Shown here: piece by piece, positions 53,951 to 64,000 of the stretch | Numbering within the stretch: position 1 is the first letter of the stretch | Layout of the letters: each line of letters opens with the position of its first letter | Source: Crocodylus rhombifer | Lineage: Eukaryota; Chordata; Crocodylia; Crocodylidae | Assembly (NCBI GenBank): GCA_038503035.1 | Contig: JAVSML010001084.1 | Coordinates: 487,875-551,874 of the forward strand | Reading direction: 5' to 3' | DNA: 64,000 nt | Position numbers and translations under genes: made by a program | Notes under the pieces: model-generated | Database searches by the model: none | What the model was told of the DNA's origin: nothing | The model's input: the letters and a program-made list of their open reading frames with translations, nothing else

Positions 53951-54132
53951 TGGCATATAGGGCTATGTTATCTGGCCCATGCGTCTGAAACTTTGGCAGC
54001 AGGGAAGTGGCAATTAATGCTGCCACTACGCCCCCACTGCCAGATTTCTGGACATTTGGGTAGCCCTGTGCTTTGGATGACACGGCTCTGAAGGTTGGAT
54101 TTGGCCTGTGGGTTGGTGGTTGAGCATCCCTG
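53951..54132. mobile_element. hAT-like element fragment
   Basis: The right end GGTTGAGCATCCCTG (to 54132) is the CAGGGATGCTCAACC type of terminus. GGGGGCGTAGTGGCAGCATT-type and CTGGCAGATTTCTGGAC-like words (read on the proper strand) are shared with the element at 3318-3695, where CAAATTTCTGGATCC appears. The left terminus is not visible; the sequence merges into the CR1 at about 53950. No target duplication can be read. Confidence 0.5.
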
Positions 54133-54326
54133 ATTTCAAAGAACAAATTCCACCTGCCACTATGTTTGGATCATAAGCCAAGTCTGATGATAGGACAACC
54201 TCATTTTTACCTGTTCAAATTTAGGAAAACCAACTTTCTCCCCAGATATAGACTCAATAGCCACAGCTGAAGTTCTTGGACTGTCATTCAATTCAACAAC
54301 TTTTTGACCTTACAAAATTCCACAGG
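54133..54326. other. Short non-coding spacer
   Basis: AT-rich, no feature seen. Confidence 0.5.
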
Positions 54327-54334
54327 ATAATCAA

Positions 54335-54501
54335 CAGGGATCCTGGTTTTCTCGGATTTCTCTGGTTTTCTCTGATTATATATTAATATATATGTATTTA
54401 GAGGCTTTTCAATTTAATTATGGAAAAACATGGATTTTGGGTTAATTAAAAAAAAAATCCCCAACTTTCAGATTTTATATCACGGAAAACCAGGATCCCT
54501 G
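54335..54501. mobile_element. 167-bp hAT-type MITE, perfect 8-bp TSD
   Basis: The left end CAGGGATCCTGGTTTTCTC is inverted at the right as GGAAAACCAGGATCCCTG (17-18 bp). The flanks ATAATCAA (54327-54334) and ATAATCAA (54502-54509) are identical. The interior is AT-rich, with a TATATTAATATATAT tract. A related right end occurs at 24638-24655. The element is too short to encode anything. Confidence 0.93.
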
Positions 54502-54509
54502 ATAATCAA

Positions 54510-55031
54510 GTAACCAAGGAAAGCATCCAACTCCTTAAATAATAACTGCACTAAAAAAATATTTGGTACTTTTATTACATACACAAAAATATGCAAGTAT
54601 CAAAGTCAAGATTTTCAGGGCCCCCATTATAGGTTGACCATGTTGAGCAAGACCGGAAAAAGGTGACCTATACTCAGAACAGTATGGTGTTTACTTGTTG
54701 GTATAGCAACCGACGCAGCATTACACATGTTAACTCATGAAGTCTAACAAGGTGGTAAAAAAGGGTAGTATGTCTATATGTAAAATATCAGCTAAGAGGC
54801 TGGCCTGATGGTTGGTATGCTGCTAGACTTTTCCCACTAAAAGATGACAAGGCAGTAGGTCTGGGAAGACCTATCACTGCAACACAGGTCCATTGTTCTC
54901 TCAGGTGTCCATATACATTTTCACTTCGTATTGTTGTTTAACAACAAATTTATTTTGTGCTTCACCATGTTAACAAAGGAAACACTGGATGCCTTTACTG
55001 ACGCCTTTTGGAAAGGTTCTTCTCTGAATGA
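54510..55031. other. Non-coding spacer
   Basis: No supported feature. Confidence 0.5.
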
Positions 55032-55036
55032 CATGG

Positions 55037-55692
55037 GCTAGGGACAGAAGTTACACATAAACCAGTTAAAGTGATTAGAAACTGGTTTAAAGCTGTAACA
55101 GAACAGAAGCTCAGTACACATAAATCAGTTTCAAAATGGGTGAAAGTGATTTAAGAGAAACCTGGTTGAACGTAGTATCAGACTTAACTGATTTGGGACA
55201 AACTGGTTTATGCAGTGTCTGTCCCAGACCCCTTCCTGGTTTAAGTTAAATCACAGTCCCCCAGATTTCCAGCATTTTTCAGCCCTAGCTGGAGCAGCGA
55301 GGACTGGTTGACAAGGGGGTGGGGAGGGCAAGCCCAACTAGGGATGCAGCCCAGTCTACAGGGGTGGAAGGCTGCAACTGTGGACTACAAATACATGGGA
55401 GCAGGAAGAGGATGTGATGTGCAACCCTGCAGAGTCCTGCTTCTGTAATTCTGGACTAGAAATCCCAGAAACCCTGGGGACAGCAGGAAGAGGAAGTGAA
55501 CACACAGCCAGAGAGCTGTGCTCTAGTGCCTCCTGGCTTCTGGCCTGATCCACTGCAGGTGCATGGCTGCATTTCCTGAGTCAAAGGTAAATGTCTGCTC
55601 ACTTCTGTTTTAATTTAATTTGTGTATTTTAGACTAACCTGCAAAGACTGAATTGATTTAGCCTTAGGCTTTTTTGACTGTTTGTACTTAGC
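55037..55692. mobile_element. Non-autonomous transposon with 5-bp TSD, copy 2
   Basis: The left end GCTAGGGACAGAAGTTACAC and right end CTGTTTGTACTTAGC match the copy at 7133-7629. The flanks are CATGG (55032-55036) and CATGA (55693-55697), 4 of 5 identical. Subterminal inverted arms run from GGGACAGAAGTTACACATAA to GCAGTGTCTGTCCC at about 55041-55229. This copy is about 160 bp longer than copy 1; the extra sequence is a GC-richer central block (about 55290-55500) that copy 1 largely lacks. No transposase frame is present. Confidence 0.7.
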
Positions 55693-55697
55693 CATGA

Positions 55698-56659
55698 AGT
55701 CGTACTGTTCAGAATAAAGCTGAGCAAACAATTTATAATAGATAATTTATTAAATAAATCAAAGCTGCCTCATTTTTTCGTGTGAACTGTATGGTTATTT
55801 GAATCTATTGGCAGAAAAAATTGTTATGAATAATTCTTGGTCTGTAGATCATTCAGAAACATGTCACTGGAAGTATGTGAAAACTGAAATTCAACTTTCA
55901 AGTGGAGTTAGCTTTGATTGGATTCACAGATCACATAATATGTTTTAGTTCCTTAATATAATGGTGTGCAAAAGTACTGCGCATCATTCTGTAGAAAAAT
56001 AGACCTGATGAGTTTATAGATTCAGTGTGGTTTGCTTCAGATGAGTATTCAGAGGTTTCAACATTTGCTCTAAGCTTATCTGAAATGATGTGGCTTATCA
56101 ATGAAACTAAAAACAACTTTTCTTTTGGTTTTGGCTGAGTTGTAAATTCTTTAAAAGTCTTCAATTTTTTGAGATACGTCACTGTTTTTGCTTCTGGTTT
56201 GGTTGGATTTGGAAACTGCCACAGCACAGGGACATTTCTTTTAAATGGAAAAGTTAACCAAATCTTTTAAACCTTAGAAAAAAGTTTGGTGTGGCTTGAA
56301 TTTTGGAAGAAAGTTTTGGTTGCTGCTTTTTTATATTTGAAGTAGTCTGTCATTTCTGCATTAGACTCCCAAGAACTCCATGTCCATTTAATTTGTGAAT
56401 GTGTTATGAATATTTACATCAATGGTTCACAAAAAATGGGCCAGTTCCTTTAACTGTGTTTCAGTGTAGTACAGGGTGAGACGAGTAAATTCTTTTTTTT
56501 AGGATCTTACATCTTCCATTTTCACACTGTAACAACAAAATAACATGTCAGCATAAAGACAGTTATGTGTGATGGCCAGAACCAAAAAAATTAATAAGAA
56601 ATAAATATGTGCTTCTTAGAGGCATTTGGAACTTTTGTCTAATATGAAGCTTGTATTTT
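55698..56659. other. AT-rich non-coding stretch
   Basis: No supported feature. The minus-strand frame at 55931-56227 has no recognised domain. Confidence 0.5.
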
Positions 56660-57600
56660 TGTAACCCGCAAATGTAACTTGTAACTGTTTGTGAAACTGA
56701 CTAGGCCTCAAAAACAAAGCTATAGTTGTGAAATTAGCTGACCTAATAGTTCTTTCTCGCTCAGAATTTAGCCTTGATAATGATAAAAACTGGATTCAAC
56801 TGCCTAGCCTATCCAGTACATTTCAAGAAAGAACATCTCAAAAAAGCATAGTCAGAGAGTAATGAAGGGGCTGGATTTAGGCGGGGTAATGTTAATTTCA
56901 AACCTGAAGATGCTGTATTGCAATTTGCTTATTGGATAAACCCAAGCTTGAGCAGTAACTTATTAGAATGATTTCTAACACCTTTTAACCCCATAGGATA
57001 ACAGCTATAAAGTAATATTATGAATGACTACATAACTAAAAATTAGCATAATTAGAATATAAAAGAACACACACGCCCTAGTAACCCTCGGGAAGGGCAG
57101 AACAGAAGGGTCATTGCTGTCCCATACCCCCACGGATCTCTCTTACTCCCTGTGAGAGTGAGGACCAGATTCTGACTGAGGGCCTTCCACTGGTTCTCCG
57201 TCAGGCAGCCCAGTTCAGAGACATCTGACTTCACTGATTCAACTTGACGTGCATCTTCTAACCGAGGGACTATCGATAAGTTACTAACCAAGTGGGAACT
57301 CTTGATTAATGTCTTTATCTGTTTTATTATCACTGTCAATTTTAATCTGTATTGTTATGTTGTCTGTTTATTAGCTTAACTTTTTATTAACTATTATATA
57401 CGCAAACTATATATTTTGTTGTCATAAGTAAAATTAATTCCTTTTTGTAAGTGAAACTTGTCATTTCTTTCCTTTCGAACATCACCTCCTCAATCCCGAA
57501 CCAAAAAGCCCAGTGGCTAATAAAGTTGCAGTGCTCAGTCAGTCTGCAGCTAAATCGATATACGCACAGTGCTCAGGTGGCCTGTGACAGTTACGCATCA
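56660..57600 (+). mobile_element. Probable solo LTR, endogenous retrovirus-like
   Basis: A TATA-type word ATATAAAAG at 57057-57065 is followed about 460 bp later by AATAAA (57519-57524). The sequence then runs to an end like GTGACAGTTACGCATCA at 57600, giving U3-R-U5-like order. The part after the TATA box is unusually CpG-containing for this window (for example CCCCCACGGATC, CTAACCGAGG, TCGATATACGC). The 5' edge is a guess (TGTAACCCGC at 56660), and flanking duplications were not found. No primer-binding site or internal coding sequence follows, hence solo. The minus-strand frame at 57052-57339 is unlikely to be a gene. Confidence 0.45.
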
Positions 57601-57746
57601 TGAACAGATCAGTGACTTTAGAGTTAGATTTATTTCAGTTAAAAAACAGTGTTTGCTTTCACCCAATTCAAATAGCATTTGCTTTCACCCATAATTTCCA
57701 TTTCAAAGAACAGAGTAATAAAGGAGCAATTTACTACCCATTAGGC
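57601..57746. other. Short spacer
   Basis: AT-rich, no feature seen. Confidence 0.5.
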
Positions 57747-58208
57747 CAGGGGTGTTTAACTCCTGCCTCATGGGCCAGATCTGGCCCATGGTGTCAAGTC
57801 ATTTGGCTTTCAGGACTCACCACAGGTCTGGTGGCCAGGGAGCAGGGCAGCCTGACTTGCTGGTATCTTGCTACCAAATTTCTGGACTGTGGGGAGCCCT
57901 GTGAGCTGGATAGCATGGACCTGTGTGCTAGACTGGGTGCATGGGGGTAAGGCAGCATGTGGCTAGATCCAGCTGCCTGGGGTCAGATCCAGTGGTGTGG
58001 GGCCAGTTCGAGGTGGTACAGGGCTGGATTCAGTGGCCTGGGATTCAGCTGAGGCAGCACAGGGCGTGATCCATGTGCCGAGGGCTGGGCTGAGATAGCA
58101 TGCACCCTGATCTGGACATGTGTGGCCCAGTTCATGCATAGGATTCAGCCTGAAAACCCGCCTCATGTCCCTTATCTATCCTGAGGAGTCAGAGATTGAA
58201 CATCATTC
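57747..58208. mobile_element. hAT-like non-autonomous element
   Basis: The left end CAGGGGTGTTTAACTCCTG is the standard CAGGGGTG type. The right end GAGATTGAACATCATTC is a decayed inverse. The flanks CATTAGGC (57739-57746) and CATTAGAT (58209-58216) share six of eight bases, compatible with an old 8-bp duplication. The body repeats GGGCCAGATCTGGCCC, GGGGTCAGATCCAG and similar phrases, so it has internal repetition (about 57950-58150). Confidence 0.65.
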
Positions 58209-58216
58209 CATTAGAT

Positions 58217-59944
58217 TATGTTTAAATTTCTCATGCCTGTTGATACCTCAGCCATACCAGAATAATTGCTACCCATCTATGCTGTGATATTCCCCTAAAG
58301 ACTACACTTTCACTCTCACTGTTTATCCACCTTTGATCTAATAGTTTTGGCAATATAGTTACTGGATGAATTTCTGGATAACAGCAAATATGGAGGCATT
58401 GGGTTGGGATTTCCTAGTACCTTAAACTTCTCATATGTTCCGCAGGTGGGCCGGAACTAATATATCCAGAAAGACAGTGTCACAATTGTTCCACTTAAAG
58501 AAAAGTGATTGGGCAATGCCATGACATATACTAATAAGCAAATTTGGTGAGTGAGACTTATAAATAAGATTTTAAAAATATTTTTAAAAGATCTACTAAA
58601 TATATTCATTGCTACAGATTAGATATGAGGAGGATGCTGCAATATCTAATTTATGCTTGCATTTGGGCAGTATATTATTTTCCAGTGAAATATACTGAAG
58701 AATCTTAGTTAATTTGTTTCTACTTCAGTCCTTCTTGTTGTGCTTATCTTCTAGACTATATTGTTCTGTGACCCTGCTGACTGGGTGGATTATTGCAACC
58801 AATGCAGTGTGCCTGAAAAAGTGAACTTGGCATAACTCAGGCAATGAAGAGGTGTTCATTTTCACCAATGGAAATATCTGAGCAATTTCCACTAGTAGAA
58901 ATACTTCTGAGAGAAGGAACATAGAGACATTCAGCTTGCAGCTGCCCCTTCACCCCTGCTAGGTCTGTGCCTTCCTGAGACTGAGGTGATCCCAGCCTGG
59001 GGAAGGTATGGGCAGCAGTGGCTGCTTCGCATCTCCCTGTCCCTGGGAAAAATTGAAGTGGCAGGGAAAGACTCCTCAAGCCTTCCCTAAACCGGGGTCT
59101 GTGGGAGGAAACAAGCAGCATGGAAGTGTTCATCATTCATTCTCCTGGGGGAAACTTTCATGGGAGTGACTTCTGTCACATTGTAGATGGGATATTTTTC
59201 TCCGGGAACTGCCAATTTTGTTCTGGGAGAAACTGTGTGAATGCCTGTGCATATGTAGTTTCTACCAGAAGAGCTGTGATTTTCTTCATAGAAGCATAAC
59301 ACCTATAGCTGCCCTCAGTTAACTCCCACTGATTTGCTCACTTGGTGGACAACTGTGAATTTATTACTGAAAAAGGGCACAAAGGTAGCTCCTCTCGGGC
59401 TCCTGGCTTAAAGAGGTTCCTCCCTTCCAAAGGCAGGAAGTCCATACTCTTCAGCTTTATATCAGAGTTATTTCTTGAGATAGGGACCCTTCTTCTTTGC
59501 TCAGTGAAGGGGACTGTCTGGGAATGGACCACATACAGAGATTCAGCCAGCACAAAGAGCTTGTTAAAATTTGTCAGTGTTATTGGGGTCTGATTTTCAA
59601 GAGGTCTTGGTGAGATATTTGAAAATCTGTCCAATTGCTGCCTGAGTGGTAGTTAGAAAAGGTAACTCCTATTGGGGTTCCTGAGCTAATTTGGAAACCT
59701 GGTCCTTAATATTCCTGAAAGTGAAGGTCTGGTACTAAGTAGGGCCAAGAAGGTTGTGCAAGTATTCTGTCAGAATACTTCTGGTATTTGTTTTCTATAC
59801 CTATTTTTTTTTTAAATCAGACTAGCAAGCCACCAGTTAATGATGGATTTGTGGGATGTTGCCAAACATCCTTGTAGGGAAATCACTATTTTCTCTTGCA
59901 AAATCAATAGTTCATATCACATATCCAGAGATGAAAGACTAGTG
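58217..59944. other. Non-coding stretch
   Basis: No feature I can name. Frames between 58725 and 59634 have no recognised domain. A GC-richer part near 58930-59110 may be repeat-derived. Confidence 0.45.
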
Positions 59945-59952
59945 AATTAACC

Positions 59953-60295
59953 CAGCATTTCCCAACCTGTTTCACCACATGGCACGCTTATCTAAATAAA
60001 AAAACCACTGTGGCACACCGGACGTGAAGCACAAGGTGGGGGTGGTGATGTGTGGCCAGCCAGTCACTGACTGGGTGGGGGGGAGGGTGCAGGCAGCCGG
60101 ACGGGGAGGGCTGGCATGCAGCCCCCTGCCTGGCTGGAACCATGATCCCCATTTGTCTGTGTCTGCAGCAGCAGCAGGTGGGGGACGTGGCTCGAGTCAG
60201 ACAGGGGCCATGGCTCCACTCCAAAATGCGATGGCATACCTGGATGTGCCTGATGGCATGCTAGTGGGCTATGGCACACCAGTTGGGAAAAGTTG
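59953..60295. mobile_element. 343-bp hAT-type MITE, perfect 8-bp TSD
   Basis: The left end CAGCATTTCCCAACCTG and right end AGTTGGGAAAAGTTG are inverted. The flanks AATTAACC (59945-59952) and AATTAACC (60296-60303) match perfectly. Near-terminal words CACATGGCACGC and ATGGCACACCAG add to the terminal pairing. The middle is GC-rich, and the frames there (59988-60296, both strands) follow from that composition. Confidence 0.92.
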
Positions 60296-60303
60296 AATTA
60301 ACC

Positions 60304-61240
60304 CACATCCAATATTTTAAAGCATAAACCAAGTGCTTGGTTATAGAATAAGCATTCAAACATGATAAATTCACTCTTCAGCTACTTTAAACAGTCGTTG
60401 CACTCTCTCTTTTGATAGATTATGTAGTAGACAATGGTGGAAAAAATATACAACTGTCAGTCTGTATTAGAGAGGATAGTGTTTTGCTGTACAGTTTTCT
60501 AACTTACCAATTACTGACTAACAGGCATGTCATTGTTTCCAGTTGATGTTTCTTGCTTCCTAATAAAGCAAGCATGTGCTCACAGGCTCAAGGATTTAAT
60601 GCAGATGCAGGCACCACGGTTTTCATGTCTCACAAGGTAGACAAGTACAAAAGCAGCCTCATGCCCATGGCAGACAGACACATGCCCTTGTATTTAATGG
60701 GGGGGCTTGTGCTGTAGTAGCTGTAAGGCAATGCATCTTTGTATGTATTTACCAAATACTACTAAAGACTGCCTCCTAGCAGATGATTCCTTAATGGGGT
60801 TCTGCTCAACACATCTGCAGAAAAATTACTTATACCATTTCATTTTCTAAACCCCACCCAAAGTCAATTACATCTCTGGAGAGCTGGTAATCACATAGTG
60901 GATTTTAGACAATGGAAGATAAAATGGTCATTGCATGTGGTATTTCCAATCAGGCGATTATGTGGGGGAGAGATACTGAGTGCCGGGAATACTTTGTGGC
61001 TGCAGTTCAAATTGAGTTGGAGGTGGAGAAGGAGGGGGAATGCAGTTTTCCTTGCCACAGTAATTATTTTAATACCTGTAAGGAGAAGAGTAGGGAAGTT
61101 TCCTTTATGTAAAACTTTCCATTTAAGTCCTTTGTGCAGCTTTTGGAAAAAAAAGTTATATTAGCTTTAGACAAAAAGTAAGCAACTCAACTAGAGGAAT
61201 TTGGTTCAGGAAAAAAGGATTAATTAAGGCATGTGAATTC
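60304..61240. other. AT-rich non-coding stretch
   Basis: No supported feature. Confidence 0.5.
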
Positions 61241-61248
61241 ATTTAGAA

Positions 61249-62285
61249 CAGGGGCGGTAATTATTTGGGCTGGAGGGCCACTTCACTAGGTTTGGTGAGG
61301 TGTTGAGGGCCACTCACGCACACCTGCACATACATATATGTGCGCGCGCACGCACACACACACACACATATGAGCTCCTCGCAGCTCTCCCTGCACCTTT
61401 CCCCCACCCTGGGTTCCTGGCATGCAACCGGTTTGGGCAGGAGCTGCGCCAGTGGGCTTCACCCACATGGCTTGAAGTGATGCACAGGAACACAGTGTGG
61501 CATTGGCCCAGCATGCCAGGGACTCAGGGTGGGGCAGGAGCTGTAGGTAGAAGAAGGCTGGGCCAGGCCAGTGCTTTACTGTGTTGCCCCTTCTCTCTGC
61601 ACACTGTGTCCTGCTCTGAGTCCCTGACGTGGCCAGGCCGGGCTGATGCTACACTGCGTTCCCATGCACCACTTTGAGCCACACAGGTGCAGCTGGAATG
61701 CACATGGGTGCCTCTCTTGCCTGACCCAGCCATGTGCTGAAGATTTGGGGTCAGGCAGGAGCCATGCCAGGGTCAGTCAGGAGCCATGCCAGCTGTTCCA
61801 GTTGTGCTGCCTGAAGTGGGCACAGCATCGTGTTAGTGGCACCTGTGCCCACAGCTCTTGGCCCTTTTCCCCTGTACCCCTTCCCTGCCAGCAGGGAGAA
61901 CTATATTTGAGCTTTCACTCTTGCTGGGAGCCAGGCTGTTTGGTCTGCGAATGGCTGCAGGGTAAGAGCTGTGTGCAAACACTTGCCAGGCAGAAGCTTG
62001 GCCAGGAGCTCAGCACCCCCCTGCCTTGGAGGATACACTAGGGATGGGGTGGGGGGGAAGGGCAGGACTGGCTGGGCTGGTGGTAGGGAAGGGCTGCCTA
62101 GCCATTGGAGCTGAAGTTGCTGCTGCATCCAGCTACAGCACAGGGAATGGAGAAGGGTGAGACGTGCCAAAAGCCAGGGCAGCCACGTATTGGATACAGT
62201 TTTCCTTTAGAGGAGCAGCCGTGGGCTGGATAGAATAATTTGATGGGCCGAATCTAGCCTGTGGGCCATATTTTGCTCACCTCTG
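61249..62285. mobile_element. 1.04-kb hAT-type element, perfect 8-bp TSD
   Basis: The left end CAGGGGCGGTAATTATTTGG and right end TTTTGCTCACCTCTG are inverted. The flanks ATTTAGAA (61241-61248) and ATTTAGAA (62286-62293) are identical. The subterminal words GGAGGGCCACTTCAC and GGGCCATATTTTGC equal those of the 187-bp element at 14938-15124, so both are deletion-size variants of one family. The 750-bp GC-rich centre has frames on both strands but no transposase-like reading. It includes a (CG/CA)n tract at about 61340-61368. Confidence 0.92.
61338..61368 (+). repeat. (GC/CA)n microsatellite
   Basis: TGCGCGCGCACGCACACACA then ACACACA: a compound alternating purine-pyrimidine tract inside the hAT element, of a type able to adopt Z-DNA. 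Confidence 0.85.
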
Positions 62286-62319
62286 ATTTAGAAGGTGCTT
62301 CTGTGGCTAGGGGTTCAAT

Positions 62320-62565
62320 GTTTAGAGATCTCACTGGGAACTCAGGAAACCTCAGGTCATTTCCTCATTCTGCCACTGACCAGTTCCATAAGCTTGGGTA
62401 ACTCACTTTACCTTTCATTGTTGCTCTCTTTTCCTTCCTGTCCTCTTGCCTATTTATACTGTAAGGTCTTCAGAGGAGTGACTGCATTTCTCTGTGTGTT
62501 TGTACAGTGCCAAAACAGGGCCTCTAGGTGTTACTGTAATACAAATAATAATAATAAACCTTCCT
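62320..62565 (+). mobile_element. MIR-like CORE-SINE
   Basis: GGGAACTCAGGAAACCTCAG, TCATTCTGCCACTGACC and GCTTGGGTAACTCACTTTAC then CTTTC follow the MIR core order (TCTGCCACTTAC, CTTGGGCAAGTTACTTAAC). The 3' part is TTTGTACAGTGCC, GGGCCTCTAGGTG and an (AAT)n tail at about 62543-62558. The whole SINE body is visible, unlike at 44641. Confidence 0.75.
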
Positions 62566-63396
62566 CAGAGTCTTATTGGAAAGCTGTTCAGCAGACAAAT
62601 GAGAAATGGGCTGGGATGCAAAGTGTGAAGGAACTGACATTAGAAATGATGTATTAGTTAAGAAACAATGGCTATAGCAAGGTGATCAAATACTAAATAT
62701 ACTCCAGTAAGGAGGAGTAGAGGAGACCAGTATCAGAAACAAAAACATATTAAATTTAAGAATTTCATTTTAAAATGTTGGGGATTTTTCCCTGTGTCCT
62801 TGGATTGCTTGGATGTAGTTCAGCCAACAAACTAGGAAGCTTCTGATGCTGGGTCTTACAGAAAAGCACTGGGCCTTCCTAATCATGGTAGCAATGTGTT
62901 GTATCATTGATTAATCCAGTTGCTGTCTGACATCTCCTGATGCCTTAAACAGGAAAGTGTTTTTAGTTGCAGTCTCAGGAAAATGAGGTATGTGAAAACT
63001 CCTTTCAGGAAACCAGTTTTTTTTGTTAGTAACAGTACTACATGTGCAGCTACAAAGTTAATTCTCAGTGTTTTATTATATCTGAGATCATTTGATCCTC
63101 TGTGTAGGTGTACAAACTATCAATAAACTATGGAGAAACAGAAGTATTCTGAAGCAGTAAGCAAGAAAGACATATTTAGTTCTTTGCACTTACTCTGAAA
63201 CCCAAATTGCAGCTATACTTCGAGGACTCAATTCTGGGCCTGATTAGATACCATTTATGTTACAGAAAATGTTTTGGGATGGCTATTAACTAGGCATAGA
63301 CTTGAGATAGGCTTCTATTGCCCAGAAGGCGGAGGTGGGTTCGAAACGGAGATTCCAGTTAAAATTCTTCCTTGGGGTTCAATTATGTCTCCTAAG
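62566..63396. other. AT-rich non-coding stretch
   Basis: No supported feature. Confidence 0.5.
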
Positions 63397-63690
63397 GTAT
63401 GTCTACACTGCAGTCTAAGGGTATGATTGCAGCTTTGTGCTAGCTTTAAACTCAGGCATGGGTTACAGTGGACCTGCAGCAGCCTGGGCACTCAGCACAG
63501 GTTGAAAAAAAAACCACCCAGAGCCCTGGGCAAGCTCCTGGCAGTGCTTTTGTAACGATACTGTTTCAGCATCCAAGCTAGCTAGATGTCAGAGCCCCTG
63601 TGACTTGAACCTGGGTTTTCTGAGCACAATGGCAGAGGCCTAGGCTGCAGCACTACAGAACAGCTGTTGAAATATAGGATCCAGGTCACC
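63397..63690. mobile_element. Possible MITE, left end only
   Basis: GGTATGTCTACACTGCAGTC, then GCAGCTTTGTGCTAGCTTTA, resembles a common reptile MITE start with the TGTCTACACTGCA word. The body has paired GC-richer blocks (CCTGCAGCAGCC, GGCTGCAGC). The far terminus is not clear. Confidence 0.4.
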
Positions 63691-63913
63691 CTCATGAGAG
63701 GTTCCCAGTGGGAAACCATGTGACCCAAGGGAATCACACCTCTGCCATAGACCATCCTGTCTTGCCTGCTTCTGTCCTGCTGCTGTCTTGGACCCTCATG
63801 GCTTACTCCAGCCCTGCCTTCAGCCTTGGACCCCTAGATCACACCACTCCTGCCTACCTCACCCTGCTTGTTGGATTCCTGACCTCTGGCCTGGTTTCAA
63901 GCATGGACTAGAT

Positions 63914-64000
63914 AAGGGGTGGGCAATTATTTGGACCTAGGGGCCACATAGGGAGTTTTGATGAGGAGTTGAGGGCTGGGTCAGCACCCCTCCGCCCCCC
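63914..64000. mobile_element. hAT-type element, cut by the window end
   Basis: AAGGGGTGGGCAATTATTTG, then GGGGCCACATAGGGAG and TTGAGGGCTGG equal the left end of the 61249 and 14938 family. Only the first 87 bp are inside the window. The 8 bases before it are GACTAGAT, to be sought after its far end. Confidence 0.8.

Noticed and set aside
57052..57339. Minus-strand frame of 95 codons as a possible gene
   Set aside because: It lies antisense within the LTR-like block around the TATA word. No family match by eye.
60024..60296. Frame of 90 codons
   Set aside because: It lies wholly inside a hAT MITE with perfect target duplications and has no transposase character.
61300..62041. Two long plus-strand frames, 125 and 131 codons
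   Set aside because: Both are in the GC-rich centre of a hAT element; one runs through a CA/CG microsatellite. No recognisable domain.
1..64000. CRISPR arrays, operons, tRNA or rRNA genes, phage or plasmid genes
   Set aside because: No regularly spaced repeats, Shine-Dalgarno-led gene series, cloverleaf with intact boxes, or rRNA words were found. The DNA is vertebrate in character.

Overview
This is a window of vertebrate nuclear DNA and looks intergenic or intronic. It is AT-leaning and CpG-poor, and no reading frame belongs to a recognisable host protein. The only protein-coding signal I can name is decayed ORF1/ORF2 of CR1-type non-LTR retrotransposons. Abundant CR1, MIR-like/tRNA-derived SINE remnants and many non-autonomous hAT-like and palindromic MITEs point to a reptile. 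I favour a crocodilian over a turtle, but this is inferred from the repeat mix and not proven. I see no rRNA, tRNA gene, CRISPR, bacterial or plasmid feature.

Layout. Bases 1-11 kb are mostly single-copy-like DNA with MITEs (1547-2178, 3318-3695, 5479-5819, 7133-7629, 8430-8590) and SINE scraps. From 11 to 35 kb there are plus-strand 5'-truncated CR1 copies at 11995, 13535, 18505, 23830, 30888 and 35041, one minus-strand CR1 at 33827-34735, a perfect 24-bp hairpin at 13296-13349, a small hAT element at 14938-15124 and a 601-bp fold-back hAT element at 19169-19769. Bases 35-45 kb are largely unannotatable, with two adjacent MITEs at 39735-40431. Bases 45.4-52.5 kb are a nested retrotransposon block: a near-full-length minus-strand CR1, including an ORF1 with an SGNH-type esterase signature, is interrupted by a second minus-strand CR1. 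Bases 53.1-64 kb carry an internally deleted CR1, several hAT-type elements with target-site duplications, a probable solo LTR (56660-57600) and a MIR-like SINE.

No set of genes works together here. The information is in the mobile elements: six insertions have target duplications of 8 bp that can be read directly (14938, 19169, 40072, 54335, 59953, 61249), and two related copies share a 5-bp pattern (7133, 55037). These fix element boundaries and give a relative history. One short exon-like segment (11413-11452) with good splice-site matches is the only hint of a host transcript, and it is weak.
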